Program-made: the position numbers and the translations under genes
The notes under the pieces: model-generated
What the model was told of the DNA's origin: nothing
Seen by the model: the letters and a program-made list of their open reading frames with translations, nothing else
Databases searched by the model: none
In this document: in pieces, positions 1-12,244 of the stretch
Position numbering within the stretch: the stretch's first letter is position 1
How the letters are laid out: the number at the start of each line of letters is the position of its first letter
DNA from: Auanema rhodensis
Taxonomy: Eukaryota; Nematoda; Chromadorea; Rhabditida; Rhabditidae
DNA: 64,000 bases
Direction: 5' to 3'
Assembly: GCA_964057225.1 (NCBI GenBank)
Contig: OZ059899.1
Coordinates: 19,910,501-19,974,500 of the forward strand

Positions 1-310
1 ACTCAACATTGCTTCCAAAAACATTTTTACAAAAATTTTTCCGAAAATTTTCAAAATAATTTCGCAAAAAGTAGATGTTTTTAGATTCCTTTTTTCAAGG
101 CAAAGACGATGGACATTGTTATTCAACGAAAAAATTGATTCTGCAGGGTGAAAATCGAGGATATAAGTGTGAACTTATATCAGTTGATATCTCGGTGCAT
201 TTTTAAGCTAGCGCAAATCTAATAACACAGATCGACGCAGCTTAAAAATCCGCATCGAATGCACTATACAACATTGAGAAACGCTTAATACAAAAATTAG
301 TTATGATCGT
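1..310 (+). repeat. Left partial satellite unit
   Basis: The window opens at unit position 41, inside the second arm of the ATGTTGAGT / ACTCAACAT dyad, and runs to the end of that unit. It is of the IFT/FK subfamily (catttttac, tttcaaaat). The array therefore continues to the left of the window. Confidence 0.97.
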
Positions 311-661
311 TTGAAAAATGATGCATTAGTGTATGTTGAGTTTCCATGTACACTCAACATTGCTTCCAAAAACATTTTGACAAAAATTTTTCCGAAAAAT
401 TTCGAAATAATTTCGCAAAAAGTAGATGTTTTCAGATTCCTTTTTTCAAGGCAAAGACGATGGACATTGTTATTCAACGAAAAAATTGATTCTGCAGGGT
501 GAAAATCGAGGATATAAGTGTGAACTTATAACAGTTGATATCTCGGTGCATTTTTAAGCTAACGCAAATCTGATAACACAGCTCGACGCAGCTTAAAAAT
601 CCGCATCGAATGCACTATACAACATTGAGAAACGCTTAATACAAAAATTAGTTATAATCGT

Positions 662-853
662 TTGAAAAATGATGCATTAGTGTATGTTGAGTTTCCATGT
701 ACACTCAACATTGCTTCCAAAAACATTTTGACAAAAATTTTTCCGAAAAATTTCGAAATAATTTCGCAAAAAGTAGATGTTTTTAGATTCCTTTTTTCAA
801 GGCAAAGACGATGGACATTGTTATTCAACGAAAAAATTGATTCTGCAGGGTGA
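662..853 (+). other. 63-codon repeat-borne open frame, probably not a gene
   Basis: Most units carry this frame at unit position 0, ending at the TGA after GCAGGG. The translation is basic and hydrophobic, has no motif I recognise, no signal peptide and no domain. Arguments against coding: it opens on TTG with no upstream AUG in frame in the normal unit; it appears as well over 150 tandem copies; subfamily differences are mostly non-synonymous (N/K at codon 3, L/F at 23, E/K at 32, D/N at 39, FS/SP near 45, L/M and D/N near the end), with few silent ones; and at least a dozen units break it by stop, frameshift, rearrangement or start change without other sign of decay. The stop-to-stop frame is about 12 codons longer upstream. 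I read it as an open frame by chance, multiplied with the satellite. Confidence 0.85.
719..772 (+). other. Helically phased A/T tracts (predicted curved DNA)
   Basis: Five to six A or T tracts of 4-10 bases (AAAAA, ATTTT, AAAAATTTTT, AAAAATTT, AATTT, AAAAA) follow one another with centres roughly 9-13 bases apart, close to one helical turn. Phased A-tracts are known to bend DNA, and curvature is common in satellite units. The arrangement recurs in every unit. I infer the curvature from the spacing; it was not computed. Confidence 0.6.
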
Positions 854-1363
854 AAATCGAGGATATAAGTGTGAACTTATATCAGTTGATATCTCGGTGC
901 ATTTTTAAGCTAACGCAAATCTGATAACACAGCTCGACGCAGCTTAAAAATCCGCATCGAATGCACTATACAACATTGAGAAACGCTTAATACAAAAATT
1001 AGTTATAATCGTTTGAAAAATGATGCATTAGTGTATGTTGAGTTTCCATGTACACTCAACATTGCTTCCAAAAACATTTTGACAAAAATTTTTCCGAAAA
1101 ATTTCGAAATAATTTCGCAAAAAGTAGATGTTTTTAGATTCCTTTTTTCAAGGCAAAGACGATGGACATTGTTATTCAACGAAAAAATTGATTCTGCAGG
1201 GTGAAAATCGAGGATATAAGTGTGAACTTATATCAGTTGATATCTCGGTGCATTTTTAAGCTAGCGCAAATCTAATAACACAGATCGACGCAGCTTAAAA
1301 ATCCGCATCGAATGCACTATACAACATTGAGAAACGCTTAACACAAAAATTAGTTATGATCGT

Positions 1364-2767
1364 TTGAAAAATGATGCATTAGTGTATGTTGAGTTTCCAT
1401 GTACACTCAACATTGCTTCCAAAAACATTTTGACAAAAATTTTTCCGAAAAATTTCGAAATAATTTCGCAAAAAGTAGATGTTTTCAGATTCCTTTTTTC
1501 AAGGCAAAGACGATGGACATTGTTATTCAACGAAAAAATTGATTCTGCAGGGTGAAAATCGAGGATATAAGTGTGAACTTATATCAGTTGATATCTCGGT
1601 GCATTTTTAAGCTAGCGCAAATCTAATAACACAGATCGACGCAGCTTAAAAATCCGCATCGAATGCACTAGACAACATTGAGAAACGCTTAACACAAAAA
1701 TTAGTTATGATCGTTTGAAAAATGATGCATTAGTGTATGTTGAGTTTCCATGTACACTCAACATTGCTTCCAAAAACATTTTGACAAAAATTTTTCCGAA
1801 AAATTTCGAAATAATTTCGCAAAAAGTAGATGTTTTCAGATTCCTTTTTTCAAGGCAAAGACGATGGACATTGTTATTCAACGAAAAAATTGATTCTGCA
1901 GGGTGAAAATCGAGGATATAAGTGTGAACTTATATCAGTTGATATCTCGGTGCATTTTTAAGCTAGCGCAAATCTGATAACACAGATCGACGCAGCTTAA
2001 AAATCCGCATCGAATGCACTATACAACATTGAGAAACGCTTAACACAAAAATTAGTTATGATCGTTTGAAAAATGATGCATTAGTGTATGTTGAGTTTCC
2101 ATGTACACTCAACATTGCTTCCAAAAACATTTTGACAAAAATTTTTCCGAAAAATTTCGAAATAATTTCGCAAAAAGTAGATGTTTTCAGATTCCTTTTT
2201 TCAAGGCAAAGACGATGGACATTGTTATTCAACGAAAAAATTGATTCTGCAGGGTGAAAATCGAGGATATAAGTGTGAACTTATATCAGTTGATATCTCG
2301 GTGCATTTTTAAGCTAGCGCAAATCTAATAACACAGATCGACGCAGCTTAAAAATCCGCATCGAATGCACTAGACAACATTGAGAAACGCTTAACACAAA
2401 AATTAGTTATGATCGTTTGAAAAATGATGCATTAGTGTATGTTGAGTTTCCATGTACACTCAACATTGCTTCCAAAAACATTTTGACAAAAATTTTTCCG
2501 AAAAATTTCGAAATAATTTCGCAAAAAGTAGATGTTTTCAGATTCCTTTTTTCAAGGCAAAGACGATGGACATTGTTATTCAACGAAAAAATTGATTCTG
2601 CAGGGTGAAAATCGAGGATATAAGTGTGAACTTATATCAGTTGATATCTCGGTGCATTTTTAAGCTAGCGCAAATCTAATAACACAGATCGACGCAGCTT
2701 AAAAATCCGCATCGAATGCACTATACAACATTGAGAAACGCTTAACACAAAAATTAGTTATGATCGT
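1364..2767 (+). repeat. 702-bp two-unit duplication with cactagacaac marker
   Basis: The units at 1364 and 2066 share the rare cactagacaac variant (G at 1671 and 2373, exactly 702 bp apart) and otherwise match. The partner units at 1715 and 2417 differ in their 3' half (aatctgataa versus aatctaataa). The same rare variant recurs in the unit at 5225-5575 plus its follower phase (near 5530), so it has also been copied farther away. Confidence 0.7.
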
Positions 2768-5224
2768 TTGAAAAATGATGCATTAGTGTATGTTGAGTTT
2801 CCATGTACACTCAACATTGCTTCCAAAAACATTTTGACAAAAATTTTTCCGAAAAATTTCGAAATAATTTCGCAAAAAGTAGATGTTTTCAGATTCCTTT
2901 TTTCAAGGCAAAGACGATGGACATTGTTATTCAACGAAAAAATTGATTCTGCAGGGTGAAAATCGAGGATATAAGTGTGAACTTATATCAGTTGATATCT
3001 CGGTGCATTTTTAAGCTAACGCAAATCTGATAACACAGCTCGACGCAGCTTAAAAATCCGCATCGAATGCACTATACAACATTGAGAAACGCTTAATACA
3101 AAAATTAGTTATGATCGTTTGAAAAATGATGCATTAGTGTATGTTGAGTTTCCATGTACACTCAACATTGCTTCCAAAAACATTTTTACAAAAATTTTTC
3201 CGAAAAATTTCAAAATAATTTCGCAAAAAGTAGATGTTTTTAGATTCCTTTTTTCAAGGCAAAGACGATGGACATTGTTATTTAACGAAAAAATTGATTC
3301 TGCAGGGTGAAAATCGAGGATATAAGTGTGAACTTATATCAGTTGATATCTCGGTGCATTTTTAAGCTAGCGCAAATCTAATAACACAGATCGACGCAGC
3401 TTAAAAATCCGCATCGAATGCACTATACAACATTGAGAAACGCTTAACACAAAAATTAGTTATGATCGTTTGAAAAATGATGCATTAGTGTATGTTGAGT
3501 TTCCATGTACACTCAACATTGCTTCCAAAAACATTTTGACAAAAATTTTTCCGAAAAATTTCGAAATAATTTCGCAAAAAGTAGATGTTTTCAGATTCCT
3601 TTTTTCAAGGCAAAGACGATGGACATTGTTATTCAACGAAAAAATTGATTCTGCAGGGTGAAAATCGAGGATATAAGTGTGAACTTATATCAGTTGATAT
3701 CTCGGTGCATTTTTAAGCTAACGCAAATCTGATAACACAGCTCGACGCAGCTTAAAAATCCGCATCGAATGCACTATACAACATTGAGAAACGCTTAATA
3801 CAAAAATTAGTTATAATCGTTTGAAAAATGATGCATTAGTGTATGTTGAGTTTCCATGTACACTCAACATTGCTTCCAAAAACATTTTGACAAAAATTTT
3901 TCCGAAAAATTTCGAGATAATTTCGCAAAAAGTTGATGTTTTTAGATTCCTTTTTTCAAGGCAAAGACGATGGACATTGTTATTCAACGAAAAAATTGAT
4001 TCTGCAGGGTGAAAATCGAGGATATAAGTGTGAACTTATATCAGTTGATATCTCGGTGCATTTTTAAGCTAGCGCAAATCTGATAACACAGATCGACGCA
4101 GCTTAAGAATCCGCATCGAATGCACTATACAACATTGAGAAACGCTTAATACAAAAATTAGTTATGATCGTTTGAAAAATGATGCATTAGTGTATGTTGA
4201 GTTTCCATGTACACTCAACATTGCTTCCAAAAACATTTTTACAAAAATTTTTCCGAAAATTTTCAAAATAATTTCGCAAAAAGTAGATGTTTTTAGATTC
4301 CTTTTTTCAAGGCAAAGACGATGGACATTGTTATTCAACGAAAAAATTGATTCTGCAGGGTGAAAATCGAGGATATAAGTGTGAACTTATATCAGTTGAT
4401 ATCTCGGTGCATTTTTAAGCTAGCGCAAATCTAATAACACAGATCGACGCAGCTTAAAAATCCGCATCGAATGCACTATACAACATTGAGAAACGCTTAA
4501 TACAAAAATTAGTTATGATCGTTTGAAAAATGATGCATTAGTGTATGTTGAGTTTCCATGTACACTCAACATTGCTTCCAAAAACATTTTGACAAAAATT
4601 TTTCCGAAAAATTTCGAAATAATTTCGCAAAAAGTAGATGTTTTCAGATTCCTTTTTTCAAGGCAAAGACGATGGACATTGTTATTCAACGAAAAAATTG
4701 ATTCTGCAGGGTGAAAATCGAGGATATAAGTGTGAACTTATATCAGTTGATATCTCGGTGCATTTTTAAGCTAACGCAAATCTGATAACACAGCTCGACG
4801 CAGCTTAAAAATCCGCATCGAATGCACTATACAACATTGAGAAACGCTTAATACAAAAATTAGTTATAATCGTTTGAAAAATGATGCATTAGTGTATGTT
4901 GAGTTTCCATGTACACTCAACATTGCTTCCAAAAACATTTTGACAAAAATTTTTCCGAAAAATTTCGAAATAATTTCGCAAAAAGTAGATGTTTTTAGAT
5001 TCCTTTTTTCAAGGCAAAGACGATGGACATTGTTATTCAACGAAAAAATTGATTCTGCAGGGTGAAAATCGAGGATATAAGTGTGAACTTATATCAGTTG
5101 ATATCTCGGTGCATTTTTAAGCTAGCGCAAATCTAATAACACAGATCGACGCAGCTTAAAAATCCGCATCGAATGCACTATACAACATTGAGAATCGCTT
5201 AACACAAAAATTAGTTATGATCGT

Positions 5225-5575
5225 TTGAAAAATGATGCATTAGTGTATGTTGAGTTTCCATGTACACTCAACATTGCTTCCAAAAACATTTTGACAAAAA
5301 TTTTTCCGAAAAATTTCGAAATAATTTCGCAAAAAGTAGATGTTTTCAGATTCCTTTTTTCAAGGCAAAGACGATGGACATTGTTATTCAACGAAAAAAT
5401 TGATTCTGCAGGGTGTAAATCGAGGATATAAGTGTGAACTTATATCAGTTGATATCTCGGTGCATTTTTAAGCTAGCGCAAATCTAATAACACAGATCGA
5501 CGCAGCTTAAAAATCCGCATCGAATGCACTAGACAACATTGAGAAACGCTTAACACAAAAATTAGTTATGATCGT
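5225..5575 (+). repeat. Unit with read-through of the frame stop
   Basis: A single change at 5416 turns the usual TGA after GCAGGG into TGT, lengthening the open frame by five codons to the next TAA. It is private to this unit among those I read. It shows how freely the end of the frame varies. Confidence 0.85.
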
Positions 5576-8405
5576 TTGAAAAATGATGCATTAGTGTATG
5601 TTGAGTTTCCATGTACACTCAACATTGCTTCCAAAAACATTTTGACAAAAATTTTTCCGAAAAATTTCGAAATAATTTCGCAAAAAGTAGATGTTTTCAG
5701 ATTCCTTTTTTCAAGGCAAAGACGATGGACATTGTTATTCAACGAAAAAATTGATTCTGCAGGGTGAAAATCGAGGATATAAGTGTGAACTTATATCAGT
5801 TGATATCTCGGTGCATTTTTAAGCTAACGCAAATCTGATAACACAGCTCGACGCAGCTTAAAAATCCGCATCGAATGCACTATACAACATTGAGAAACGC
5901 TTAATACAAAAATTAGTTATAATCGTTTGAAAAATGATGCATTAGTGTATGTTGAGTTTCCATGTACACTCAACATTGCTTCCAAAAACATTTTGACAAA
6001 AATTTTTCCGAAAAATTTCGAAATAATTTCGCAAAAAGTAGATGTTTTTAGATTCCTTTTTTCAAGGCAAAGACGATGGACATTGTTATTCAACGAAAAA
6101 ATTGATTCTGCAGGGTGAAAATCGAGGATATAAGTGTGAACTTATATCAGTTGATATCTCGGTGCATTTTTAAGCTAGCGCAAATCTAATAACACAGATC
6201 GACGCAGCTTAAAAATCCGCATCGAATGCACTATACTACATTGAAAAACGCTTAATACAAAAATTAGTTATGATCGTTTGAAAAAAGATGCATTAGTGTA
6301 TGTTGAGTTTCCATGTACACTCAACATTGCTTCCAAAAACATTTTTACAAAAATTTTTCCGAAAAATTTCAAAATAATTTCGCAAAAAGTAGATGTTTTT
6401 AGATTCCTTTTTTCAAGGCAAAGACGATGGACATTGTTATTCAACGAAAAAATTGATTCTGCAGGGTGAAAATCGAGGATATAAGTGTGAACTTATATCA
6501 GTTGATATCTCGGTGCATTTTTAAGCTAGCGCAAATCTAATAACACAGATCGACGCAGCTTAAAAATCCGCATCGAATGCACTATACAACATTGAGAAAC
6601 GCTTAACACAAAAATTAGTTATGATCGTTTGAAAAATGATGCATTAGTGTATGTTGAGTTTCCATGTACACTCAACATTGCTTCCAAAAACATTTTGACA
6701 AAAATTTTTCCGAAAAATTTCGAAATAATTTCGCAAAAAGTAGATGTTTTCAGATTCCTTTTTTCAAGGCAAAGACGATGGACATTGTTATTCAACGAAA
6801 AAATTGATTCTGCAGGGTGAAAATCGAGGATATAAGTGTGAACTTATATCAGTTGATATCTCGGTGCATTTTTAAGCTAGCGCAAATCTAATAACACAGA
6901 TCGACGCAGCTTAAAAATCCGCATCGAATGCACTATACAACATTGAGAAACGCTTAACACAAAAATTAGTTATGATCGTTTGAAAAATGATGCATTAGTG
7001 TATGTTGAGTTTCCATGTACACTCAACATTGCTTCCAAAAACATTTTGACAAAAATTTTTCCGAAAAATTTCGAAATAATTTCTCAAAAAGTAGATGTTT
7101 TCAGATTCCTTTTTTCAAGGCAAAGACGATGGACATTGTTATTCAACGAAAAAATTGATTCTGCAGGGTGAAAATCGAGGATATAAGTGTGAACTTATAT
7201 CAGTTGATATCTCGGTGCATTTTTAAGCTAGCGCAAATCTAATAACACAGATCGACGCAGCTTAAAAATCCGCATCGAATGCACTATACAACATTGAGAA
7301 ACGCTTAACACAAAAATTAGTTATGATCGTTTGAAAAATGATGCATTAGTGTATGTTGAGTTTCCATGTACACTCAACATTGCTTCCAAAAACATTTTGA
7401 CAAAAATTTTTCCGAAAAATTTCGAAATAATTTCGCAAAAAGTAGATGTTTTCAGATTCCTTTTTTCAAGGCAAAGACGATGGACATTGTTATTCAACGA
7501 AAAAATTGATTCTGCAGGGTGAAAATCGAGGATATAAGTGTGAACTTATATCAGTTGATATCTCGGTGCATTTTTAAGCTAACGCAAATCTGATAACACA
7601 GCTCGACGCAGCTTAAAAATCCGCATCGAATGCACTATACAACATTGAGAAACGCTTAATACAAAAATTAGTTATGATCGTTTGAAAAATGATGCATTAG
7701 TGTATGTTGAGTTTCCATGTACACTCAACATTGCTTCCAAAAACATTTTGACAAAAATTTTTCCGAAAAATTTCAAAATAATTTCGCAAAAAGTAGATGT
7801 TTTTAGATTCCTTTTTTCAAGGCAAAGACGATGGACATTGTTATTCAACGAAAAAATTGATTCTGCAGGGTGAAAATCGAGGATATAAGTGTGAACTTAT
7901 ATCAGTTGATATCTCGGTGCATTTTTAAGCTAGCGCAAATCTGATAACACAGATCGACGCAGCTTAAGAATCCGCATCGAATGCACTATACAACATTGAG
8001 AAACGCTTAATACAAAAATTAGTTATGATCGTTTGAAAAATGATGCATTAGTGTATGTTGAGTTTCCATGTACACTCAACATTGCTTCCAAAAACATTTT
8101 TACAAAAATTTTTCCGAAAAATTTCAAAATAATTTCGCAAAAAGTAGATGTTTTTAGATTCCTTTTTTCAAGGCAAAGACGATGGACAATGTTATTCAAC
8201 GAAAAAATTAATTCTGCAGGGTGAAAATCGAGGATATAAGTGTGAACTTATATCAGTTGATATCTCGGTGCATTTTTAAGCTAGCGCAAATCTGATAACA
8301 CAGATCGACGCAGCTTAAAAATCCGCATCGAATGCACTATACTACATTGAGAAACGCTTAATACAAAAATTAGTTATGATCGTTTGAAAAATGATGCATT
8401 AGTGT

Positions 8406-8433
8406 ATGTTGAGTTTCCATGTACACTCAACAT
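8406..8433. repeat. Inverted repeat, 9-bp arms (ATGTTGAGT / ACTCAACAT)
   Basis: Shown in the unit starting at 8384. ATGTTGAGT at 8406-8414 and its exact reverse complement ACTCAACAT at 8425-8433 flank a 10-base spacer. Both arms appear intact in essentially all units I read, including the rearranged ones. It could form a stem-loop or cruciform, or be a dyad protein-binding site; nothing in the sequence decides which. Confidence 0.85.
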
Positions 8434-8475
8434 TGCTTCCAAAAACATTTTTACAAAAATTTTTCCGAAAAATTT

Positions 8476-8488
8476 CGAAATAATTTCG
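8476..8488. repeat. Short palindrome CGAAAT-A-ATTTCG
   Basis: Six-base arms around one central A. It is present in the FE-type units. It is broken in FK-type units, where CGAAAT becomes CAAAAT, and altered in the gagataa units. The substitution that breaks it is also the E/K codon change of the open frame. It is therefore a subfamily marker, not a constant element. Confidence 0.7.
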
Positions 8489-8583
8489 CAGAAAGTAGAT
8501 GTTTTTAGATTCCTTTTTTCAAGGCAAAGACGATGGACATTGTTATTCAACGAAAAAATTGATTCTGCAGGGTGAAAATCGAG

Positions 8584-8605
8584 GATATAAGTGTGAACTT
8601 ATATC
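8584..8605. repeat. Perfect hairpin, 9-bp stem and GTGA loop
   Basis: GATATAAGT (8584-8592), loop GTGA (8593-8596), ACTTATATC (8597-8605). This is the tightest dyad in the unit and is kept in the great majority of copies. Breaking variants: gaacttataac in the unit at 311, gatatatgtg in the unit at 28131, and gaatttatatc in a group of units after 41 kb and especially after 59 kb. No compensating change on the other arm was seen in these, which argues against selection on an RNA stem. Confidence 0.85.
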
Positions 8606-8618
8606 AGTTGATATCTCG

Positions 8619-8688
8619 GTGCATTTTTAAGCTAGCGCAAATCTGATAACACAGATCGACGCAGCTTAAAAATCCGCATCGAATGCAC
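8619..8688. repeat. Outer inverted repeat GTGCATT / AATGCAC
   Basis: GTGCATT (8619-8625) and AATGCAC (8682-8688) are exact reverse complements that enclose the 51-bp hairpin. They share ATT with its left arm, so the two foldings partly compete. Together they make the last third of the unit strongly fold-back prone. Confidence 0.7.
8623..8673. repeat. Imperfect 51-bp hairpin, 11-bp outer arms
   Basis: Outer arms ATTTTTAAGCT (8623-8633) and AGCTTAAAAAT (8663-8673) are perfect. With a bulged A at 8634, GCG (8635-8637) pairs with CGC (8660-8662). After a 3x3 internal loop, ATCTG (8641-8645) pairs with CAGAT (8652-8656) around ATAACA. That makes 19 potential base pairs. Subfamily variants nick the inner stem (ATCTA, or CAGCT) or the outer one (cttaagaat, ttttcaagct, aaggtagcg). 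The structure is inferred from complementarity only. Confidence 0.8.
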
Positions 8689-11600
8689 TATACTACATTG
8701 AAAAACGCTTAATACAAAAATTAGTTATGATCGTTTGAAAAAAGATGCATTAGTGTATGTTGAGTTTCCATGTACACTCAACATTGCTTCCAAAAACATT
8801 TTGACAAAAATTTTTCCGAAAAATTTCAAAATAATTTCGCAAAAAGTAGATGTTTTTAGATTCCTTTTTTCAAGGCAAAGACGATGGACATTGTTATTCA
8901 ACGAAAAAATTGATTCTGCAGGGTGAAAATCGAGGATATAAGTGTGAACTTATATCAGTTGATATCTCGGTGCATTTTTAAGCTAGCGCAAATTTGATAA
9001 CACAGATCGACGCAGCTTAAAAATCCGCATCGAATGCACTATACTACATTGAAAAACGCTTAATACAAAAATTAGTTATGATCGTTTGAAAAAAGATGCA
9101 TTAGTGTATGTTGAGTTTCCATGTACACTCAACATTGCTTCCAAAAACATTTTGACAAAAATTTTTCCGAAAAATTTCAAAATAATTTCGCAAAAAGTAG
9201 ATGTTTTTAGATTCCTTTTTTCAAGGCAAAGACGATGGACATTGTTATTCAACGAAAAAATTGATTCTGCAGGGTGAAAATCGAGGATATAAGTGTGAAC
9301 TTATATCAGTTGATATCTCGGTGCATTTTTAAGCTAGCGCAAATCTAATAACACAGATCGACGCAGCTTAAAAATCCGCATCGAATGCACTATACAACAT
9401 TGAGAAACGCTTAACACAAAAATTAGTTATGATCGTTTGAAAAATGATGCATTAGTGTATGTTGAGTTTCCATGTACACTCAACATTGCTTCCAAAAACA
9501 TTTTGACAAAAATTTTTCCGAAAAATTTCGAAATAATTTCGCAAAAAGTAGATGTTTTCAGATTCCTTTTTTCAAGGCAAAGACGATGGACATTGTTATT
9601 CAACGAAAAAATTGATTCTGCAGGGTGAAAATCGAGGATATAAGTGTGAACTTATATCAGTTGATATCTCGGTGCATTTTTAAGCTAACGCAAATCTGAT
9701 AACACAGCTCGACGCAGCTTAAAAATCCGCATCGAATGCACTATACAACATTGAGAAACGCTTAATACAAAAATTAGTTATGATCGTTTGAAAAATGATG
9801 CATTAGTGTATGTTGAGTTTCCATGTACACTCAACATTGCTTCCAAAAACATTTTGACAAAAATTTTTCCAAAAAATTTCAAAATAATTTCGCAAAAAGT
9901 AAATGTTTTTAGATTCCTTTCTCCAAGGCAAAGACGATGGACAATGTTATTCAACGAAAAAATTAATTCTGCAGGGTGAAAATCGAGGATATAAGTGTGA
10001 ACTTATATCAGTTGATATCTCGGTGCATTTTTAAGCTAGCGCAAATCTGATAACACAGATCGACGCAGCTTAAAAATCCGCATCGAATGCACTATACTAC
10101 ATTGAAAAACGCTTAATACAAAAATTAGTTATGATCGTTTGAAAAAAGATGCATTAGTGTATGTTGAGTTTCCATGTACACTCAACATTGCTTCCAAAAA
10201 CATTTTGACAAAAATTTTTCCGAAAAATTTCAAAATAATTTCGCAAAAAGTAGATGTTTTTAGATTCCTTTTTTCAAGGCAAAGACGATGGACAATGTTA
10301 TTCAACGAAAAAATTAATTCTGCAGGGTGAAAATCGAGGATATAAGTGTGAACTTATATCAGTTGATATCTCGGTGCATTTTTAAGCTAGCGCAAATCTG
10401 ATAACACAGATCGACGCAGCTTAAAAATCCGCATCGAATGCACTATACTACATTGAAAAACGCTTAATACAAAAATTAGTTATGATCGTTTGAAAAAAGA
10501 TGCATTAGTGTATGTTGAGTTTCCATGTACACTCAACATTGCTTCCAAAAACATTTTGACAAAAATTTTTCCGAAAAATTTCAAAATAATTTCGCAAAAA
10601 GTAGATGTTTTTAGATTCCTTTTTTCAAGGCAAAGACGATGGACATTGTTATTCAACGAAAAAATTGATTCTGCAGGGTGAAAATCGAGGATATAAGTGT
10701 GAACTTATATCAGTTGATATCTCGGTGCATTTTTAAGCTAACGCAAATCTGATAACACAGCTCGACGCAGCTTAAAAATCCGCATCGAATGCACTATACA
10801 ACATTGAGAAACGCTTAATACAAAAATTAGTTATGATCGTTTGAAAAAAGATGCATTAGTGTATGTTGAGTTTCCATGTACACTCAACATTGCTTCCAAA
10901 AACATTTTGACAAAAATTTTTCCGAAAAATTTCAAAATAATTTCGCAAAAAGTAGATGTTTTTAGATTCCTTTTTTCAAGGCAAAGACGATGGACAATGT
11001 TATTCAACGAAAAAATTAATTCTGCAGGGTGAAAATCGAGGATATAAGTGTGAACTTATATCAGTTGATATCTCGGTGCATTTTTAAGCTAGCGCAAATC
11101 TGATAACACAGATCGACGCAGCTTAAAAATCCGCATCGAATGCACTATACTACATTGAAAAACGCTTAATACAAAAATTAGTTATGATCGTTTGAAAAAA
11201 GATGCATTAGTGTATGTTGAGTTTCCATGTACACTCAACATTGCTTCCAAAAACATTTTGACAAAAATTTTTCCGAAAAATTTCAAAATAATTTCGCAAA
11301 AAGTAGATGTTTTTAGATTCCTTTTTTCAAGGCAAAGACGATGGACAATGTTATTCAACGAAAAAATTAATTCTGCAGGGTGAAAATCGAGGATATAAGT
11401 GTGAACTTATATCAGTTGATATCTCGGTGCATTTTTAAGCTAGCGCAAATCTGATAACACAGATCGACGCAGCTTAAAAATCCGCATCGAATGCACTATA
11501 CTACATTGAAAAACGCTTAATACAAAAATTAGTTATGATCGTTTGAAAAAAGATGCATTAGTGTATGTTGAGTTTCCATGTACACTCAACATTGCTTCCA

Positions 11601-12244
11601 AAAACATTTTGACAAAAATTTTTCCGAAAAATTTCAAAATAATTTCGCAAAAAGTAGATGTTTTTAGATTCCTTTTTTCAAGGCAAAGACGATGGACATT
11701 GTTATTCAACGAAAAAATTGATTCTGCAGGGTGAAAATCGAGGATATAAGTGTGAACTTATATCAGTTGATATCTCGGTGCATTTTTAAGCTAACGCAAA
11801 TCTGATAACACAGCTCGACGCAGCTTAAAAATCCGCATCGAATGCACTATACAACATTGAGAAACGCTTAATACAAAAATTAGTTATGATCGTTTGAAAA
11901 AAGATGCATTAGTGTATGTTGAGTTTCCATGTACACTCAACATTGCTTCCAAAAACATTTTGACAAAAATTTTTCCGAAAAATTTCAAAATAATTTCGCA
12001 AAAAGTAGATGTTTTTAGATTCCTTTTTTCAAGGCAAAGACGATGGACAATGTTATTCAACGAAAAAATTAATTCTGCAGGGTGAAAATCGAGGATATAA
12101 GTGTGAACTTATATCAGTTGATATCTCGGTGCATTTTTAAGCTAGCGCAAATCTGATAACACAGATCGACGCAGCTTAAAAATCCGCATCGAATGCACTA
12201 TACTACATTGAAAAACGCTTAATACAAAAATTAGTTATGATCGT

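Larger units (their letters stand above)
662..1012 (+). repeat. Reference 351-bp satellite unit
   Basis: A representative complete unit. Positions 0-190 are the A/T-tract-rich half that includes the open frame and the PstI site near position 181. Positions 191-350 hold the gatataagt hairpin, the EcoRV site, the long atttttaagct / agcttaaaaat inverted repeat and an A-rich tail. Composition of the sister unit 311-661 is 57 C, 58 G and 14 CpG in 351 bases. The period is exactly 117 codons, so all three frames are kept from unit to unit. The start point I use (TTG) is arbitrary, since a tandem array has no natural unit boundary. Confidence 0.97.
1..9787 (+). repeat. Block A: homogeneous ILT/FE subfamily
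   Basis: Most units here belong to one subfamily (cattttgac, ccgaaaaatttcgaaat, gatgttttcag), and many neighbours are nearly identical over the full 351 bp. Exceptions of the IFT/FK kind sit at 3119, 4172, 6278 and 8033, an IFT/FE unit at 8384, and FK units at 7682, 8735 and 9086. The 3' halves alternate between gctagcgcaaatctaat and gctaacgcaaatctgat types. High neighbour identity points to recent local amplification. Confidence 0.85.

Noticed and set aside
751-768. CENP-B box
   Set aside because: TTTCGAAATAATTTCG matches the left part of the box (TTCGnnnnAnn) but lacks the CGGG core at the right end.
975-1012. Bacterial-type promoter (TTGAGA ... TATAAT) before the open frame
   Set aside because: The spacing is about 22 bases, not 16-18. 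The second box is present only in the ttataatcg variant, and the array is eukaryotic in character.
8641-8660. Hammerhead ribozyme core, as found in some satellite transcripts
   Set aside because: The nearest match is CTGATAA, not CTGATGA, and I see no correctly placed GAAA and cleavage site on either strand.
8381-8734. Transposon or MITE ends
   Set aside because: The inverted repeats lie inside the unit, not at paired ends with target duplications, and the units abut with no flanking sequence.
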